A stretch of DNA of 64,000 bases, from assembly GCA_016708875.1 (NCBI GenBank), contig JADJFA010000043.1, positions 47,903-111,902 of the forward strand, read 5' to 3'. A program made the translations under genes and the position numbers. The notes below the pieces were generated by a model, which had not been told where the DNA came from, searched no databases, and was given only the letters and a program-made list of their open reading frames with translations. Source of the stretch: Lewinellaceae bacterium. Its GTDB lineage: Bacteria; Bacteroidota; Bacteroidia; Chitinophagales; Saprospiraceae. How positions within the stretch are numbered: the first letter of the stretch is position 1; every line of letters begins with the position of its first letter. Positions 44,601 to 54,006 of the stretch are shown one piece after another.

Positions 44601-44671
44601 CAAAGGTGGGGGTGTTGCCGGGCGGCAGCAGCGCGCAGGTTTGCGTAAATGGGCTACGCAGATTTGCGTAA
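44601..44671 (-). promoter_or_regulatory. Shared operator-promoter, copy C
   Basis: CAAAGGTG (44601-44608), 25 nt, CGCAGGTTTGCGTAA (44634-44648), ATGGGCTA, CGCAGATTTGCGTAA (44657-44671). Drives the secreted DUF4440-like gene. Confidence 0.75.
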
Positions 44672-44765
44672 ATTGGTTATTTGTGGAATTGTGGATTTGG
44701 TTATTCGAGTGCACAAGCTTTGCCACTCGAATAACCAAATCCCCAAATAAACAAATTCTCAAATA
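44671..44765. repeat. Hairpin of AATAACCAAATCC words
   Basis: GGATTTGGTTATTCGAGTG (44693-44711) is perfectly inverted at 44724-44742, with further related words on each side. The same words occur at about 138-170 and 46020-46065. Confidence 0.8.
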
Positions 44766-44768
44766 AGC

Positions 44769-45719
44769 TCACAACCCAATTACCATCCCTTCCTCCGCAA
44801 TCGAAAACCCGGCCTCCAATAGTCCTTTTTTTGCTTTTTCATCCCAAAGCAGCGGATTGGTGTGGTTGAGATGGATAAAAGTTATCTTCTTTTTTTCGGC
44901 AGCAGGTTCCAGCGCAAAACGCAGCATGGTTTCCTCCACGAACGGGTGCGGCACTTCTTTCATGGCACGGCCGGCTAATTCACCATCTTTGAAAAATGTG
45001 GCGTCAAGCAGGGCGCAATCTGCCGTGCGCACTTCTGCTACAATGTCGCGCTGCCATTTTTCCCATTTGTCAATGTCCGGGATGAAAAGCACGGTTTTGC
45101 GCGGCGTTTCGATGCGGTAGCCGACGGTTTCGGAAAACTCGTCGCGGTGCGGAACGAGGAAAGGGGGTGATGCGCAAGTCGGCAGTAAGTTGTACCGTGC
45201 TGTCGGCACGGAGCGGCTGTAAATCAATGTTTTGAAGGTGTGCCAATTGGCTCCAAGGCCCGTTCTCCCGCAGGAATTTTTCCATGCGCGGCATGGCCCA
45301 GACCGGGACGTTTTTTGCGCCCATCACCTCTCGCCCCAATTGCATCAACCCGGTATAGTGTCCGATATGAGCATGGGTGACAAATATGCCATCTGGCACT
45401 CGTTTGTCTTGAAAACCTGCTATTTCCTGCAAACGCCGCCATTGTTCGGCAAAGGCCGGGGAGGCTTCGAGCATAAAATTTTGCCCGCCCTGCGGTCCAC
45501 CAGGCCCAGACTGACTGGGAGCTTAGGCTTTTGTTTCCCTGAAAAAACCAGCCGACAGCATTCCCGCTGACAGCCAGCGTGTGGATAGCCGCCATCTTGG
45601 GTGATGCCAAGGATTATTAGGTAGCAGTCGTCTTTTGAAGGGGGTGGTGAAACCTGGTGCTCTCCTGTCATACAGGCGCTGAGAACTAGAAGGAGGAAAA
45701 CAAGTTTGAGCGAGCGCAT
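44769..45719 (-). CDS. PqqB-like metallo-beta-lactamase-fold lipoprotein, frameshifted
   Basis: ATG 45719 starts a lipoprotein signal (MRSLKLVFLLLVLSAC). Three frames together give a PqqB-type MBL fold: ILGITQDGGYPHAGCQRECC, the metal motif THAHIGHYTGL, VPVWAMPRMEKFL, then VPHRDEFSETVGYRI, LFIPDIDKWEKW, LLDATFF, HPFVEETM and FIHLNHTNPLLW. Breaks fall near 45475 and 45170. PqqB acts in PQQ synthesis, but this lipoprotein form, with no other pqq genes around, is more likely an envelope hydrolase of unknown substrate. Joined length is about 316 residues. Confidence 0.75.
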
Positions 45720-45786
45720 GATGGGAACCTGTAGAATTGAGCGTTTAGTAGTCAATGTCATTTGAGTTCAGCACAAATCGTCAGCT

Positions 45787-45914
45787 TTGTCATTCTGTCG
45801 GAACCCGTCCGCATCAAATGCGCTTTGCCCGAGTGCTTGCCCTCCCGAGCACTCAAAAGGGCAAGCACTCGGGCAAAGCGCACTTGATGCGGACGGGTTC
45901 CGACAGAATGACAA
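45787..45914. repeat. 128-bp nested palindrome, copy 1
   Basis: Arms starting TTGTCATTCTGTCGGAACCC are inverted to 45914. The arms hold GTCCGCATCAAATGCGCTTT and GCCCGAGTGCTTGCCC, and the centre GAGTGCT/AGCACTC adds inner symmetry. Sister copy at 56640-56767. Spurious MRFARVLALPSTQ frames arise from it. Confidence 0.88.
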
Positions 45915-46057
45915 CCCAGTCTTGGCTTGGTACTCAGATTTGCAACATGGGAGGCTAGATATATTGATAATCAACTCTTTTGCGTACATGCCGAAGGGCA
46001 CGAATACCAAGCGTAAAGCCAACAAATAACCAAATCCCCAATTCCTCAAATCCCCAA

Positions 46058-46696
46058 TCAAACAAGTTTATTCCGCACCGCAAACTGCACCAAGCCAGCA
46101 ATGCCTTGCACTTCCAGTTTCTGGATAATATTGTTGCAATAGGTATCCACCATACGCGGGCTGATGAATAGTTGCTGCCCGATTTCGGTGCTGCTGAGTC
46201 CCTGAGCCACGAGTTTTATAATTTCCATTTCACGACTGGAGAGCAGCGCCAGTAGCGGCGCGTCGGGATTGTGAACAGGCTTGAGCAAGGTGAGTGTCAC
46301 ATCGCTGCTGAAGTAGGTATCGCCGGATGCGACGCGCTGGATGGCCTCGCTGAGTTCTTCCAAAGAGGTGTTTTTGAAGAGAAACCCGCTTACGCCTTTT
46401 GCTACTGCCTCTTCGATCAATGCCTTGTTTTGCAACATGGTGAGCATGATCACTTTTACGCCCAGGAAGTCGCGTTTGATCTCTTCGGTGGCTTCGAGGC
46501 CATTCATCAGGGGCATCTCGTAATCGAGCAGTGCGATATTTGGCTTCGCGCCATTGCGGAGCAGGGTGACGGCTTCTTTGCCATTGGCCGCCTCTCCCAC
46601 GATTTCTACAAAGTCCAGTTCTTCGAGCAAGGCGCGGAAGCCTTTGCGCACCAATTGGTGGTCGTCGGCGAGAAGGATTTTGATTTTATCCGTCAT
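46058..46696 (-). CDS. NarL/LuxR-family response regulator
   Basis: 212 residues from ATG 46696. The receiver domain has acidic Asp11/12, phospho-acceptor Asp58 in LLDYEMPLMNG, and Lys in FLFKNTS. The C-terminal LuxR helix-turn-helix reads LSSREMEIIKLVAQGLSSTEIGQ then LFISPRMVDTYCNNI. It lies downstream of two HisKA_3-type TPR kinases on the same strand, its likely partners. By position it is also a candidate regulator of nearby operons, but nothing ties it to the direct-repeat operators. Confidence 0.93.
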   Translation of the reverse strand: MTDKIKILLADDHQLVRKGFRALLEELDFVEIVGEAANGKEAVTLLRNGAKPNIALLDYEMPLMNGLEATEEIKRDFLGVKVIMLTMLQNKALIEEAVAKGVSGFLFKNTSLEELSEAIQRVASGDTYFSSDVTLTLLKPVHNPDAPLLALLSSREMEIIKLVAQGLSSTEIGQQLFISPRMVDTYCNNIIQKLEVQGIAGLVQFAVRNKLV

Positions 46697-46757
46697 AGTT
46701 TTTTGAATTATTTGGAACAAAATCCAAAAATATCATAAGATTTTGGGATTCTGTTCC

Positions 46758-48566
46758 TCAAACCGGCACCCGTACCATCGCCACTGTGCCATGCGGCAAT
46801 TTCCTTTCTGAAAAAAACTCGCCACCGAGTGTGCTCACCCGGCTCAGAATGTTCAGCACTCCCATTGTACCCCGGCTGCGGGCGGCGTCAAAATCAAAGC
46901 CCGTGCCGTCATCTTCCACACGAAGTACCAACTTATTGTCTGATTGGAACAATTCGACAATCACCTTGGCGGCGCGGGCGTGTTTCACTACGTTATTTAA
47001 AAGTTCTTGTGTTATGCGATAAAGACCGATCTCCGTTTTTTCATCCAATTGAAGCGGCAGGTCGTGGGCGTTGAATTTGGCTTCAAGTCCGGCGTGCTGC
47101 AAGGTATGGCGGAGCAAAAGTTCAAGGCTGGGCGCGAGACCCTGCTGTTCGAGTACAGGCGGCGACATGACATGGGCAATACTGCGGACTTCGGTGCAGG
47201 AGGAGTTCAGTTGTTCGCCCAATTCGGCAATAAGGGGGGATTCTCCGGGAGCAATTTTGCCAATCCTTCTGCCGAGTGCGTCAAAGCCAAGTTTGAGGGC
47301 CACGAGTTCCTGGGCGATACCATCGTGTAAATCGCGGGCAATGCGCTTGCGTTCCGCCTCCTGGGCTTCGATGACTGCGCTCAGTCCCAGTTGTTGTTCG
47401 CGAATAATGGCAGCATCGAGCTCGGCTTTTTTGCGCAAGCGAAAACGGTTGTAGAAAAGGTAGCCGATGCCGAAAAAGGCCGCTAGTGCTGCGGCCAGCG
47501 AATACAAGGCCACTTGCTGGCGGAAGTTTTGCGCGCGCTGCTCACCCAGTTCGCGCTCTTTTTTCTCTGTGCCGTATTTGGCTTCGAGGGTTTGGGTGTT
47601 GCGGCTGTAGGTTTGTTCGTTCAGTTTTGCCTCTGTTTCGTTCAGTTTTTTCTGAGCCGCCAATGCGGATCTGTAATCGCCTAAGCCTTCGTGCACACCT
47701 GCCAATCCCATGTGTATGCTGGCCACCCCTTCCACATTCCCGCAGGATTCGCAAACAGGCATCGCCTCAGCATACCAGGGTTTAGCCTCCGTCCACGCTT
47801 TCATTGATAGATAGGCGTGCCCGATATTGAGCAGACTGAAGCAAAGGCCAAACCGCTCGTCCGCTTGTTTGTCATACGTTGCGGCTTCCTTGTAGTATTG
47901 GATGGCTTGCCCTATATCCCCTTTTATGTGATAATACACTCCGATATTGTTCAGCAATCCGCCTTTTGTGTCTGCCAAGTTGTGTACCTCCGTCACTCGA
48001 AGCGCACGTTGGTAAAACAGCAATGCAGAATCTTGATTTTGCGGAGGAGAAGCATAAACACTCGCGATGGCTGCGTAATCTGCGCAGAGTTCGCGCCAGT
48101 TTTGCAATTTTTCGTGCAAGCGGGCGGCCTCTAAGGCGCGCTGTAGCGCCAGATCCAATTGTTTTTGTGCTCTGTTCAGGGTGGAAAGGTTGAGCAATGT
48201 GCTTGCACGCAGGGAATCGTTGCGCTCGCTTTCTGCCTTTTCCAAAATAGGGAGGAGAATGCTTCCTGCTTTTTCAAATTCCAACTGTCGGGTGAAGGTG
48301 CCGGCAATCCGAATATCCACAAAAGGCACATAATCAGGCTTTTCTTGAATCGCAATCTCCCTAAATTGCTGACAGATCAACAAGGCAGAATCCAAATGAT
48401 ACACCCTGTAAAACTTCTCCAGTTTGCTGAATGCCTCTTTTTTTGATTCAAAATTGGGAGCATCGTTGTAAGCAGTCCAAAGTTCGCGAGCATAAGGCGG
48501 CTGAGCGCGAACGAACGCAACGCAAAGAAGCCACAAAGCGATGTATGCCAATGTTTTCTTCATCAT
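46758..48566 (-). CDS. TPR sensor histidine kinase (NarX/LiaS-type), paralog 1
   Basis: Start at ATG 48566 (a second ATG follows at once), opening a signal peptide (MMKKTLAYIALWLLCVAFVRA). Residues of about 25-350 are TPR repeats facing the periplasm (GGLLNNIGVYYHIKGDIGQA, FSLLNIGHAYLSMKAWTEA). One TM helix (VALYSLAAALAAFFGIGYLFY) leads to a HisKA_3 transmitter (EAERKRIARDLHDGIAQELV with phospho-His) and an ATPase domain (ELLNNVVKHARA, VEDDGTGFD, GTMGVLNILSRV). Intact, 602 residues. It precedes the response regulator by about 60 nt. Confidence 0.93.
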   Translation of the reverse strand: MMKKTLAYIALWLLCVAFVRAQPPYARELWTAYNDAPNFESKKEAFSKLEKFYRVYHLDSALLICQQFREIAIQEKPDYVPFVDIRIAGTFTRQLEFEKAGSILLPILEKAESERNDSLRASTLLNLSTLNRAQKQLDLALQRALEAARLHEKLQNWRELCADYAAIASVYASPPQNQDSALLFYQRALRVTEVHNLADTKGGLLNNIGVYYHIKGDIGQAIQYYKEAATYDKQADERFGLCFSLLNIGHAYLSMKAWTEAKPWYAEAMPVCESCGNVEGVASIHMGLAGVHEGLGDYRSALAAQKKLNETEAKLNEQTYSRNTQTLEAKYGTEKKERELGEQRAQNFRQQVALYSLAAALAAFFGIGYLFYNRFRLRKKAELDAAIIREQQLGLSAVIEAQEAERKRIARDLHDGIAQELVALKLGFDALGRRIGKIAPGESPLIAELGEQLNSSCTEVRSIAHVMSPPVLEQQGLAPSLELLLRHTLQHAGLEAKFNAHDLPLQLDEKTEIGLYRITQELLNNVVKHARAAKVIVELFQSDNKLVLRVEDDGTGFDFDAARSRGTMGVLNILSRVSTLGGEFFSERKLPHGTVAMVRVPV

Positions 48567-48675
48567 AAGTATAAAACAAAAATATTTCACACAACGCCGC
48601 AACGACACAACGTTACGATTGCCATAGCGCAAATATATGCCCCGAACGAGCGACCACAGACAACCCAAGTTTTAC

Positions 48676-50608
48676 TTACATAGGCACCCTGACCAGTGCC
48701 ACGGTACCATGCGGCGATTTCCTTTCTGAAAAAAACTCACCGCCAAGTGTACTCACCCTGCTCAGGATGTTCAGCACTCCCATAGTTCCCCGGCTGCGGG
48801 CAGCTTCAAAGTCGAATCCTGTGCCATCGTCTTCTACCCGGAGCACCAGATCAGGGCCAGCCGAGTAAAGTTCAAGCATCACCTTGGCGGCACGGGCGTG
48901 TTTTACCACGTTGTTCAACAATTCCTGCGCGAGGCGATATAGGCCGATTTCGGTCATTTCATCCAATTGTAGCGGCAAGTCATGGGCGTTGAATTTTGTT
49001 TCAAGTCCGGCGTGTTGCAAGGTGTGGCGGAGCAGTAGTTCGAGGCTGGGTGCAAGACCCTGCTGTTCGAGCACGGGCGGCGACATGACATGGGCGATAC
49101 TGCGGACTTCAGTGCAGGAGTTGTCCAGTTGCTCGCCCAGCTCGGCAAAACGAGGCGATTCCTCCGGAACGGCTTTGCCGACCCGCCGACTCAGCGCATC
49201 GAACCCAAGTTTGAGCGCCACGAGTTCCTGTGCGATGCCATCATGCAAGTCACGGGCAATCCGTTTGCGTTCGGCTTCCTGGGCTTCGATGACTGCACTC
49301 AGTCCCAGTTTCTGTTCGCGGATAATGGCAGCGTCCAGCTCGGCTTTTTTGCGCAAGCGGAAACGGTTGTAAAAGAGATAGCCCAACACTGCCACCGCAA
49401 GGAGCGCTGCCAACAATGAATACAGCACCACCCGTTGGCGAAAGTTTTCGGCGCGTTGTTCGATGATCTCCTGGTCTTTTTTAGCCAGATTGTATTTGGC
49501 CTCAATGTTGGCAATTTTGCCGAGGTTGTCGTTTTGCGTGATGGTGTCTATACGGGTGAAATAAATTTTGTGCCATTTATAGGCATTTTCGAAATCGCCC
49601 ATACCAGCATAGGCATTGGCGAAATTTTCGTGATAAGGGTCGAGCGGTTCTTGAAGTTTGAGTTTCTGCATGATAGCCCAACCGCGCTGGTTCACTTCCA
49701 AACCTTTGGCGTACTGTCCGAGACCGATGTAGGCTGTAGCCATATTGCAAAGCGGATATACCATGTTGGCTTCCCGGTTGACCTCCGTTAGGTAGGCCAT
49801 GGATCGCTCACACCAGGAGATGCTTTCCGTATAGCGTTTTCGTTCGTTCAGCACATGGCCCATGCCTCCCGCAAATGACCCCCGCCACCATTTTATTGTT
49901 GTATTTTAGGGCCACTACAATACCAGTATCGGCATAGGCAACGGATTTTTCAAAATCGCCTTTTTTACCGTAAGCCACGGCTAAATTGTTGAGCGTGAAC
50001 ATGGTGCGTTTCTCTTCGCCCTGTTCGCGGCGGATGCGCAGGGCGCGGTGCAACATCTCAATGGCTTTATCGTGGGCCTCCATGTCGCTGTAAATGTTCG
50101 CGATGTTTGCCAGGCTTGCTGCCACATCGCTCATATTGCCCAATCGTTCCTTGATGTCCAGGCTGCGGAGGTAATAGACGATGGCTGAATCATTGACCTC
50201 CATATCATGCCACGCGGTGCCGATATTGTTGAGCGCTCGCCCTTGACCGTCCAGGTCCTTAATTTCTAAAAATAGAGCCAATTGTTGATGAAAGAAAGGC
50301 AGCGAGGCAGCAAATTCCCCTTTTTGCCCAAGCGCCCAACCGCGCATGTCGAAAGCTCTGGCAAGTCCTTTTTTGTAGTGGGCGGCTTTGGACAGCAGCT
50401 CGAGGCTGTCGGCATATCGGAAGCCGGTATCAGGATTGCCTGCGTCGTCCTGCTCGTTGGCGATGTCGTACAGCAAGTCAATTTTCTTGATGGGATCCTG
50501 CGCGGCGTGAAAAGCGCGATAAAGGCTGTCAATCACCAGTTTGTCCTGAGCATGCAAAGCATTTGCACAAAACAGAAAAAAGACCCAAAACGCCGCTTTC
50601 TTTGTCAT
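48676..50608 (-). CDS. TPR sensor histidine kinase, paralog 2, frameshifted
   Basis: ATG 50608 starts MTKKAAFWVFFLFCANALHAQ, a signal peptide, followed by TPR repeats, a TM helix (VVLYSLLAALLAVAVLGYLFY) and a HisKA_3/HATPase transmitter nearly identical to paralog 1, down to long stretches of DNA. One base is missing near 49880 (GGGGGTCATTTG). Reading across it joins VALKYNNKMVAG to GGMGHVLNERKRYTESISW. The joined protein is about 644 residues. The sensor halves differ more than the transmitters, as expected after tandem duplication with conversion of the 3' part. Confidence 0.85.
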
Positions 50609-50624
50609 GGCACATTCGTTTTAT

Positions 50625-50655
50625 TTTGAAAAACTGTCGAAAAGTAGTACGTTTG
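50625..50655 (+). promoter_or_regulatory. Full Bacteroidota promoter
   Basis: TTTG at 50625-50628, exactly 19 nt, then TACGTTTG at 50648-50655, matching TTTG-N19-TAnnTTTG. It is 29 nt before the lipoprotein ATG at 50685 and within the divergent spacer of the kinase start at 50608. Confidence 0.75.
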
Positions 50656-50684
50656 GCTTTATCCGTAAATTAAAAAATCATACG

Positions 50685-51254
50685 ATGAAGCCACGCTACC
50701 TTATCGGTCTCCCCATTGCCGCTCTTTTGCTCAGCTGCAACGTTGTAAAACGCGACTCGAAGGTGTACCCAAGCGCCAACCGTCCGATCCAGTTGGAAGA
50801 AGCCAAACCCGCCACCGTTGATCCTTGCGCAATCTGCGTTGGCTTTTCCGCTACAAAACCCTACAGCTCGGGCAGCATTCGCTGGTCCACTTGCAGGAAC
50901 AGTCAAGCCAAGGTGTATTTAGACATCAGGCTGACGAAGCCCAACCACCCGGAGTTGAGGTGGCGGCTTATGCGCGATTGCGTCATTTCGGCTCCGGCGG
51001 GCGAACCCATTTCCACTGGCATCTATTATCTAAAATGCACTACCGGTACGGCGGATTTGGTCTCAATCATAACGCAAAATTATGAGGGAACTGGACAAGA
51101 CCGTTACGTCAAGTCCATTGGTTTTGCCTTCATGTTGGGCAACGAAGGGAAGGTATTTGAGGCCACCATGAGCGCCAGTGCGCTCAGCGACATCTATGTG
51201 AAGGACGGCTGGCAAATGCACTATGGGGATGGGAAGGGCTGCGAGCGAAAATAG
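50685..51254 (+). CDS. Lipoprotein, unknown
   Basis: 189 residues from ATG 50685 with a lipobox (AALLLSC, Cys18). The rest has several cysteines (DPCAICVGFS, STCRNS, MRDCVIS, YLKCTTG) and no family I recognise. It has a well-formed promoter, a convergent neighbour at 51276 and a divergent sensor kinase upstream. Its proximity to the TPR kinase suggests an envelope role, but this is only positional. Confidence 0.7.
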   Translation: MKPRYLIGLPIAALLLSCNVVKRDSKVYPSANRPIQLEEAKPATVDPCAICVGFSATKPYSSGSIRWSTCRNSQAKVYLDIRLTKPNHPELRWRLMRDCVISAPAGEPISTGIYYLKCTTGTADLVSIITQNYEGTGQDRYVKSIGFAFMLGNEGKVFEATMSASALSDIYVKDGWQMHYGDGKGCERK

Positions 51255-51275
51255 GCATTATGTGCAAGCGGTGGA

Positions 51276-52223
51276 CTATACGCTATACTGCTCCCGCAAA
51301 TGCAACAACATATCCCTCGTCATTGCATCCAGATCAAATTCAGGTTTCCAGCCCCAATCCTTCCGAGCCGCGGAATCGTCAATAGAGGCCGGCCAGGAAT
51401 CAGCAATCGCCTGACGGAAATCGGGCTTGTAACTGACCCGAAAATCCGGAACCTCCTTTTGAATACTGGCGGTTATTTCTCCTGGGTTGAAGGTCATACC
51501 AGCGAGGTTGTAACTGGTTCGCACTGAAAGGTTTGCAGCTGGCGCCTCCATCAACTGGAGCGTAGCGCGGATGGCATCGGGCATGTAGAGCATCGGAAGC
51601 GGCGTATCGGCACGGAGGAAACATTCGTAGGGTTTGCCCTGCACGGCGTAGTGGTAAATGTCAACAGCATAATCCGTCGTCCCTCCACCCGGCATACTTT
51701 GGTAACCGATGATACCGGGATAACGCACGGAACGCACGTCCAGTCCGTAGCGGCGGTAATAGTAGTTTGCCCAGTTTTCGCCCGCCACCTTGCTGATGCC
51801 GTAGACGGTTTCGGGGATCAAAACCGTATACTGGGGCGTCATGGCTGGTGCGGCCTGGAGCCCAAAAACAGCAATAGAGGAGGGGAAATATACCTTCGAT
51901 AATTGTTGCTCGCGGCTGACTTCCAACACGTTGAACAAGCTGCGCATGTTCACATCCCAGGCCCACATGGGGTTCTTTTCACCCGTGGCGGAGAGGATGG
52001 CAGCGAGGTGGTAAATCTGCGTGGCGCGGTATTTTTTCACCAGTTCCGCCAAAGCATTCCCGTCCAGCGCGTCGAGGATTTCGGAAGGGCCGCTTTGATT
52101 TTCCAAAGGGCGGAGATCGGTGGCGATTACATTGTCAGGGCCGTGTGCTTCACGAAGCGCTTCGGTGAGCACGGCGCCAATTTGGCCGCCCGCGCCGACT
52201 ACTAGGATTTTGTCTTGATTCAT
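51276..52223 (-). CDS. tdh: SDR-type L-threonine 3-dehydrogenase
   Basis: 315 residues of the extended short-chain dehydrogenase fold: NAD-binding GAGGQIG (10-16), TDLRP, the YHLAAILSATGE core, Ser in FPSSIAVFG, and the catalytic Tyr141-Lys145 pair in TVYGISK. The segment KNPMWAWDVNM and the MPGGGTTDYAVDIYH loop match the bacterial UDP-galactose-4-epimerase-like threonine dehydrogenase family, which oxidises L-threonine to 2-amino-3-ketobutyrate. No kbl ligase gene lies nearby. Confidence 0.88.
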   Translation of the reverse strand: MNQDKILVVGAGGQIGAVLTEALREAHGPDNVIATDLRPLENQSGPSEILDALDGNALAELVKKYRATQIYHLAAILSATGEKNPMWAWDVNMRSLFNVLEVSREQQLSKVYFPSSIAVFGLQAAPAMTPQYTVLIPETVYGISKVAGENWANYYYRRYGLDVRSVRYPGIIGYQSMPGGGTTDYAVDIYHYAVQGKPYECFLRADTPLPMLYMPDAIRATLQLMEAPAANLSVRTSYNLAGMTFNPGEITASIQKEVPDFRVSYKPDFRQAIADSWPASIDDSAARKDWGWKPEFDLDAMTRDMLLHLREQYSV

Positions 52224-52227
52224 GTTG

Positions 52228-52325
52228 TGTGGTGATTGGTTTATTGGTGGACTGGTGATTGGTGGATTGGTGATTTGGCCACTAATAGACTAATCACCAA
52301 TCACCATTAAACCGATCACCAATAA
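52228..52325. repeat. Hairpin of GGTGATTGGT words
   Basis: GGTGATTGGTTTATTGG and repeats on the left are inverted as CCAATCACCATTAAACC and CACCAATAAACC on the right, upstream of the threonine dehydrogenase start. Confidence 0.8.
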
Positions 52326-52473
52326 ACCATTTACGCGGCGAAAGTATGACGGACGTAGGGAAAGCACAAATCGGGGTTTTAATCTTGTCCTGACCAACGA
52401 ATTTGTCGAAGGGTAACAAACTGGATTTTATATAACTCCAGAAAATTCATCTTTGCCTCAATCATCATTTTAA

Positions 52474-53905
52474 ATGCAAAACCTATCCCTGCCTTCACAT
52501 CCACCTTCAATCCATATTTTTTGACAGCCTATTCTCCGCCTTCCTGCTCTCTCGCAGTTCATCGTCAACAGTTTGCCCACCTGCTATGCTGTTCCCGACG
52601 GCCAGGCCCGGCCAATCCTCTGGTCAACCTTTGTTGGCACGGCGCACGACTCAAGCCATTCAGACGTCCCTTCGGAACTATACCGGGACCGTAAGCGACG
52701 CCAGCTTAAGCACCAAATCCGCAACTGGCATGGTAACACAACCGAACAATATCGCTGCGAGCATGCCTACCACTCCGCAATTTTGTAGTCTCGTCCCCGA
52801 TGGTACGGCTAAATGTATTCCCTCCGTGGCATGATGCCAATCACTTTTGTCTGGAGCAATGGAATCTCTGCTCAACAGGTAAACCAACTACTTGCAGGAA
52901 CCTATACGGTGACCATGACGGATTCAAAAGGGACCAAAGCCAACTCAGTTGCGATGACGCTACAGACGAAGGGCATCTCCTCGGTTACGGCTCGCCGCTT
53001 ATTTTGTAACCGACGTTGGCGAAGCCTATTTAGCTGGAGCGGAATCGCCCTTCCAGGTATCAACGGAGAATGGACACGATCCTGCTTGAAAATCTGGCAC
53101 GGGCGCACCGTTACCGTGATAGATGCGAACGGATGTTCGCCAGGCCGATACGGTTTTGAATTTTTGGCCCGATGGTGGATAATTTAATGTTCAGTAATTC
53201 ATCTGCCAGTTACGCATACGAGGATGGCAACTCGTTGATCCTGCATACGGCACTCCACCCTATCGTTTCAATGGAGCACTGGAGAAACCACTCAAGCGAT
53301 TGACAGCCTGGCTGGTGGTATATATACTCCGTTACAGTAACGGACCAGAAAGGCTGTGAAGGGACTGTATCGGTTTATGTTTTTAGTGATGGTAATCCCT
53401 CACTCACGCTGTTGGACGGACCAAAATGCTTGCATCAGATCGCCACATTTACCGTGGATGCGCCATCCTTATATCCCGATTTATCCTGGTCGCTGAACGA
53501 TACGCTGGATCAAATCATTTCAGGCCAGGGTACTGATAGCATTGCGGTTCAATGGGCTTCAGTTGGTTCAAAATATGTTAAGGTGTCGTTTGGGATCAAC
53601 GGGACTCTTTTGCAGATATGGTTTAAATTCAATGTAGTGGTCTGCGCAGATGCAAGGAGCCTTTGTTGGAGGCAGCCAGTGTTTCACCAAACCCGTTTTC
53701 GGATTTTGTGCAAATTGAATTTCCTGCGGGGACGCCCGCAGATACAGAGGTGGTGTTGACAGATGTTTCGGGGAAAATTGTATTGGAAAGGAGCTTGAGC
53801 GATGCCAGGGAGCACTTGCCGACAGCAAATCTTCCGGGAGGCATTTATTTTCTAAAAATCAAGTCAGGAGATGGCGAACGAATTTGGAAACTGGTGAAGC
53901 AGTAG
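52474..53905 (+). pseudogene. SprB-repeat / T9SS protein, heavily frame-disrupted
   Basis: ATG 52474 begins MQNLSLPSHPPSIHIF and then breaks. Scattered frames show SprB-type adhesin repeats: AGTYTVTMTDSKGTKANSVA, VTVIDANGCS, and a YSVTVTDQKGCEGTVSVYV-like segment near 53320-53380. Then come PSLYPDLSWSLNDTLDQI and a good T9SS sorting domain at 53663-53905 (VSPNPFSDFVQIEFP to ERIWKLVKQ). At least five frame changes in 1.4 kb are more than elsewhere in the window, so genuine decay is likely on top of any sequencing error. The intact ancestor would be a surface adhesin linked to gliding or attachment. Confidence 0.72.
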
Positions 53906-54006
53906 AAATGTGTGAATAATGCAACTCTAATACAGAATTGTGTAACGAGCCGCGATGGAAAGACACCCACCTTTACATGGTGAAATTTCGTTCATAACAC
54001 GTTGCA

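Noticed and set aside
44346..44762. 138-codon minus-strand frame upstream of the DUF4440 gene
   Set aside because: It reads through operator copy C and the hairpin repeat, then overlaps the DUF4440 gene in the wrong frame.
46058..46696. The NarL-type regulator as the owner of the CGCAGGTTTGCGTAA sites
   Set aside because: Proximity only. The sites are asymmetric direct repeats, whereas NarL-type proteins usually favour inverted half-sites, and no copy lies at its own promoter.
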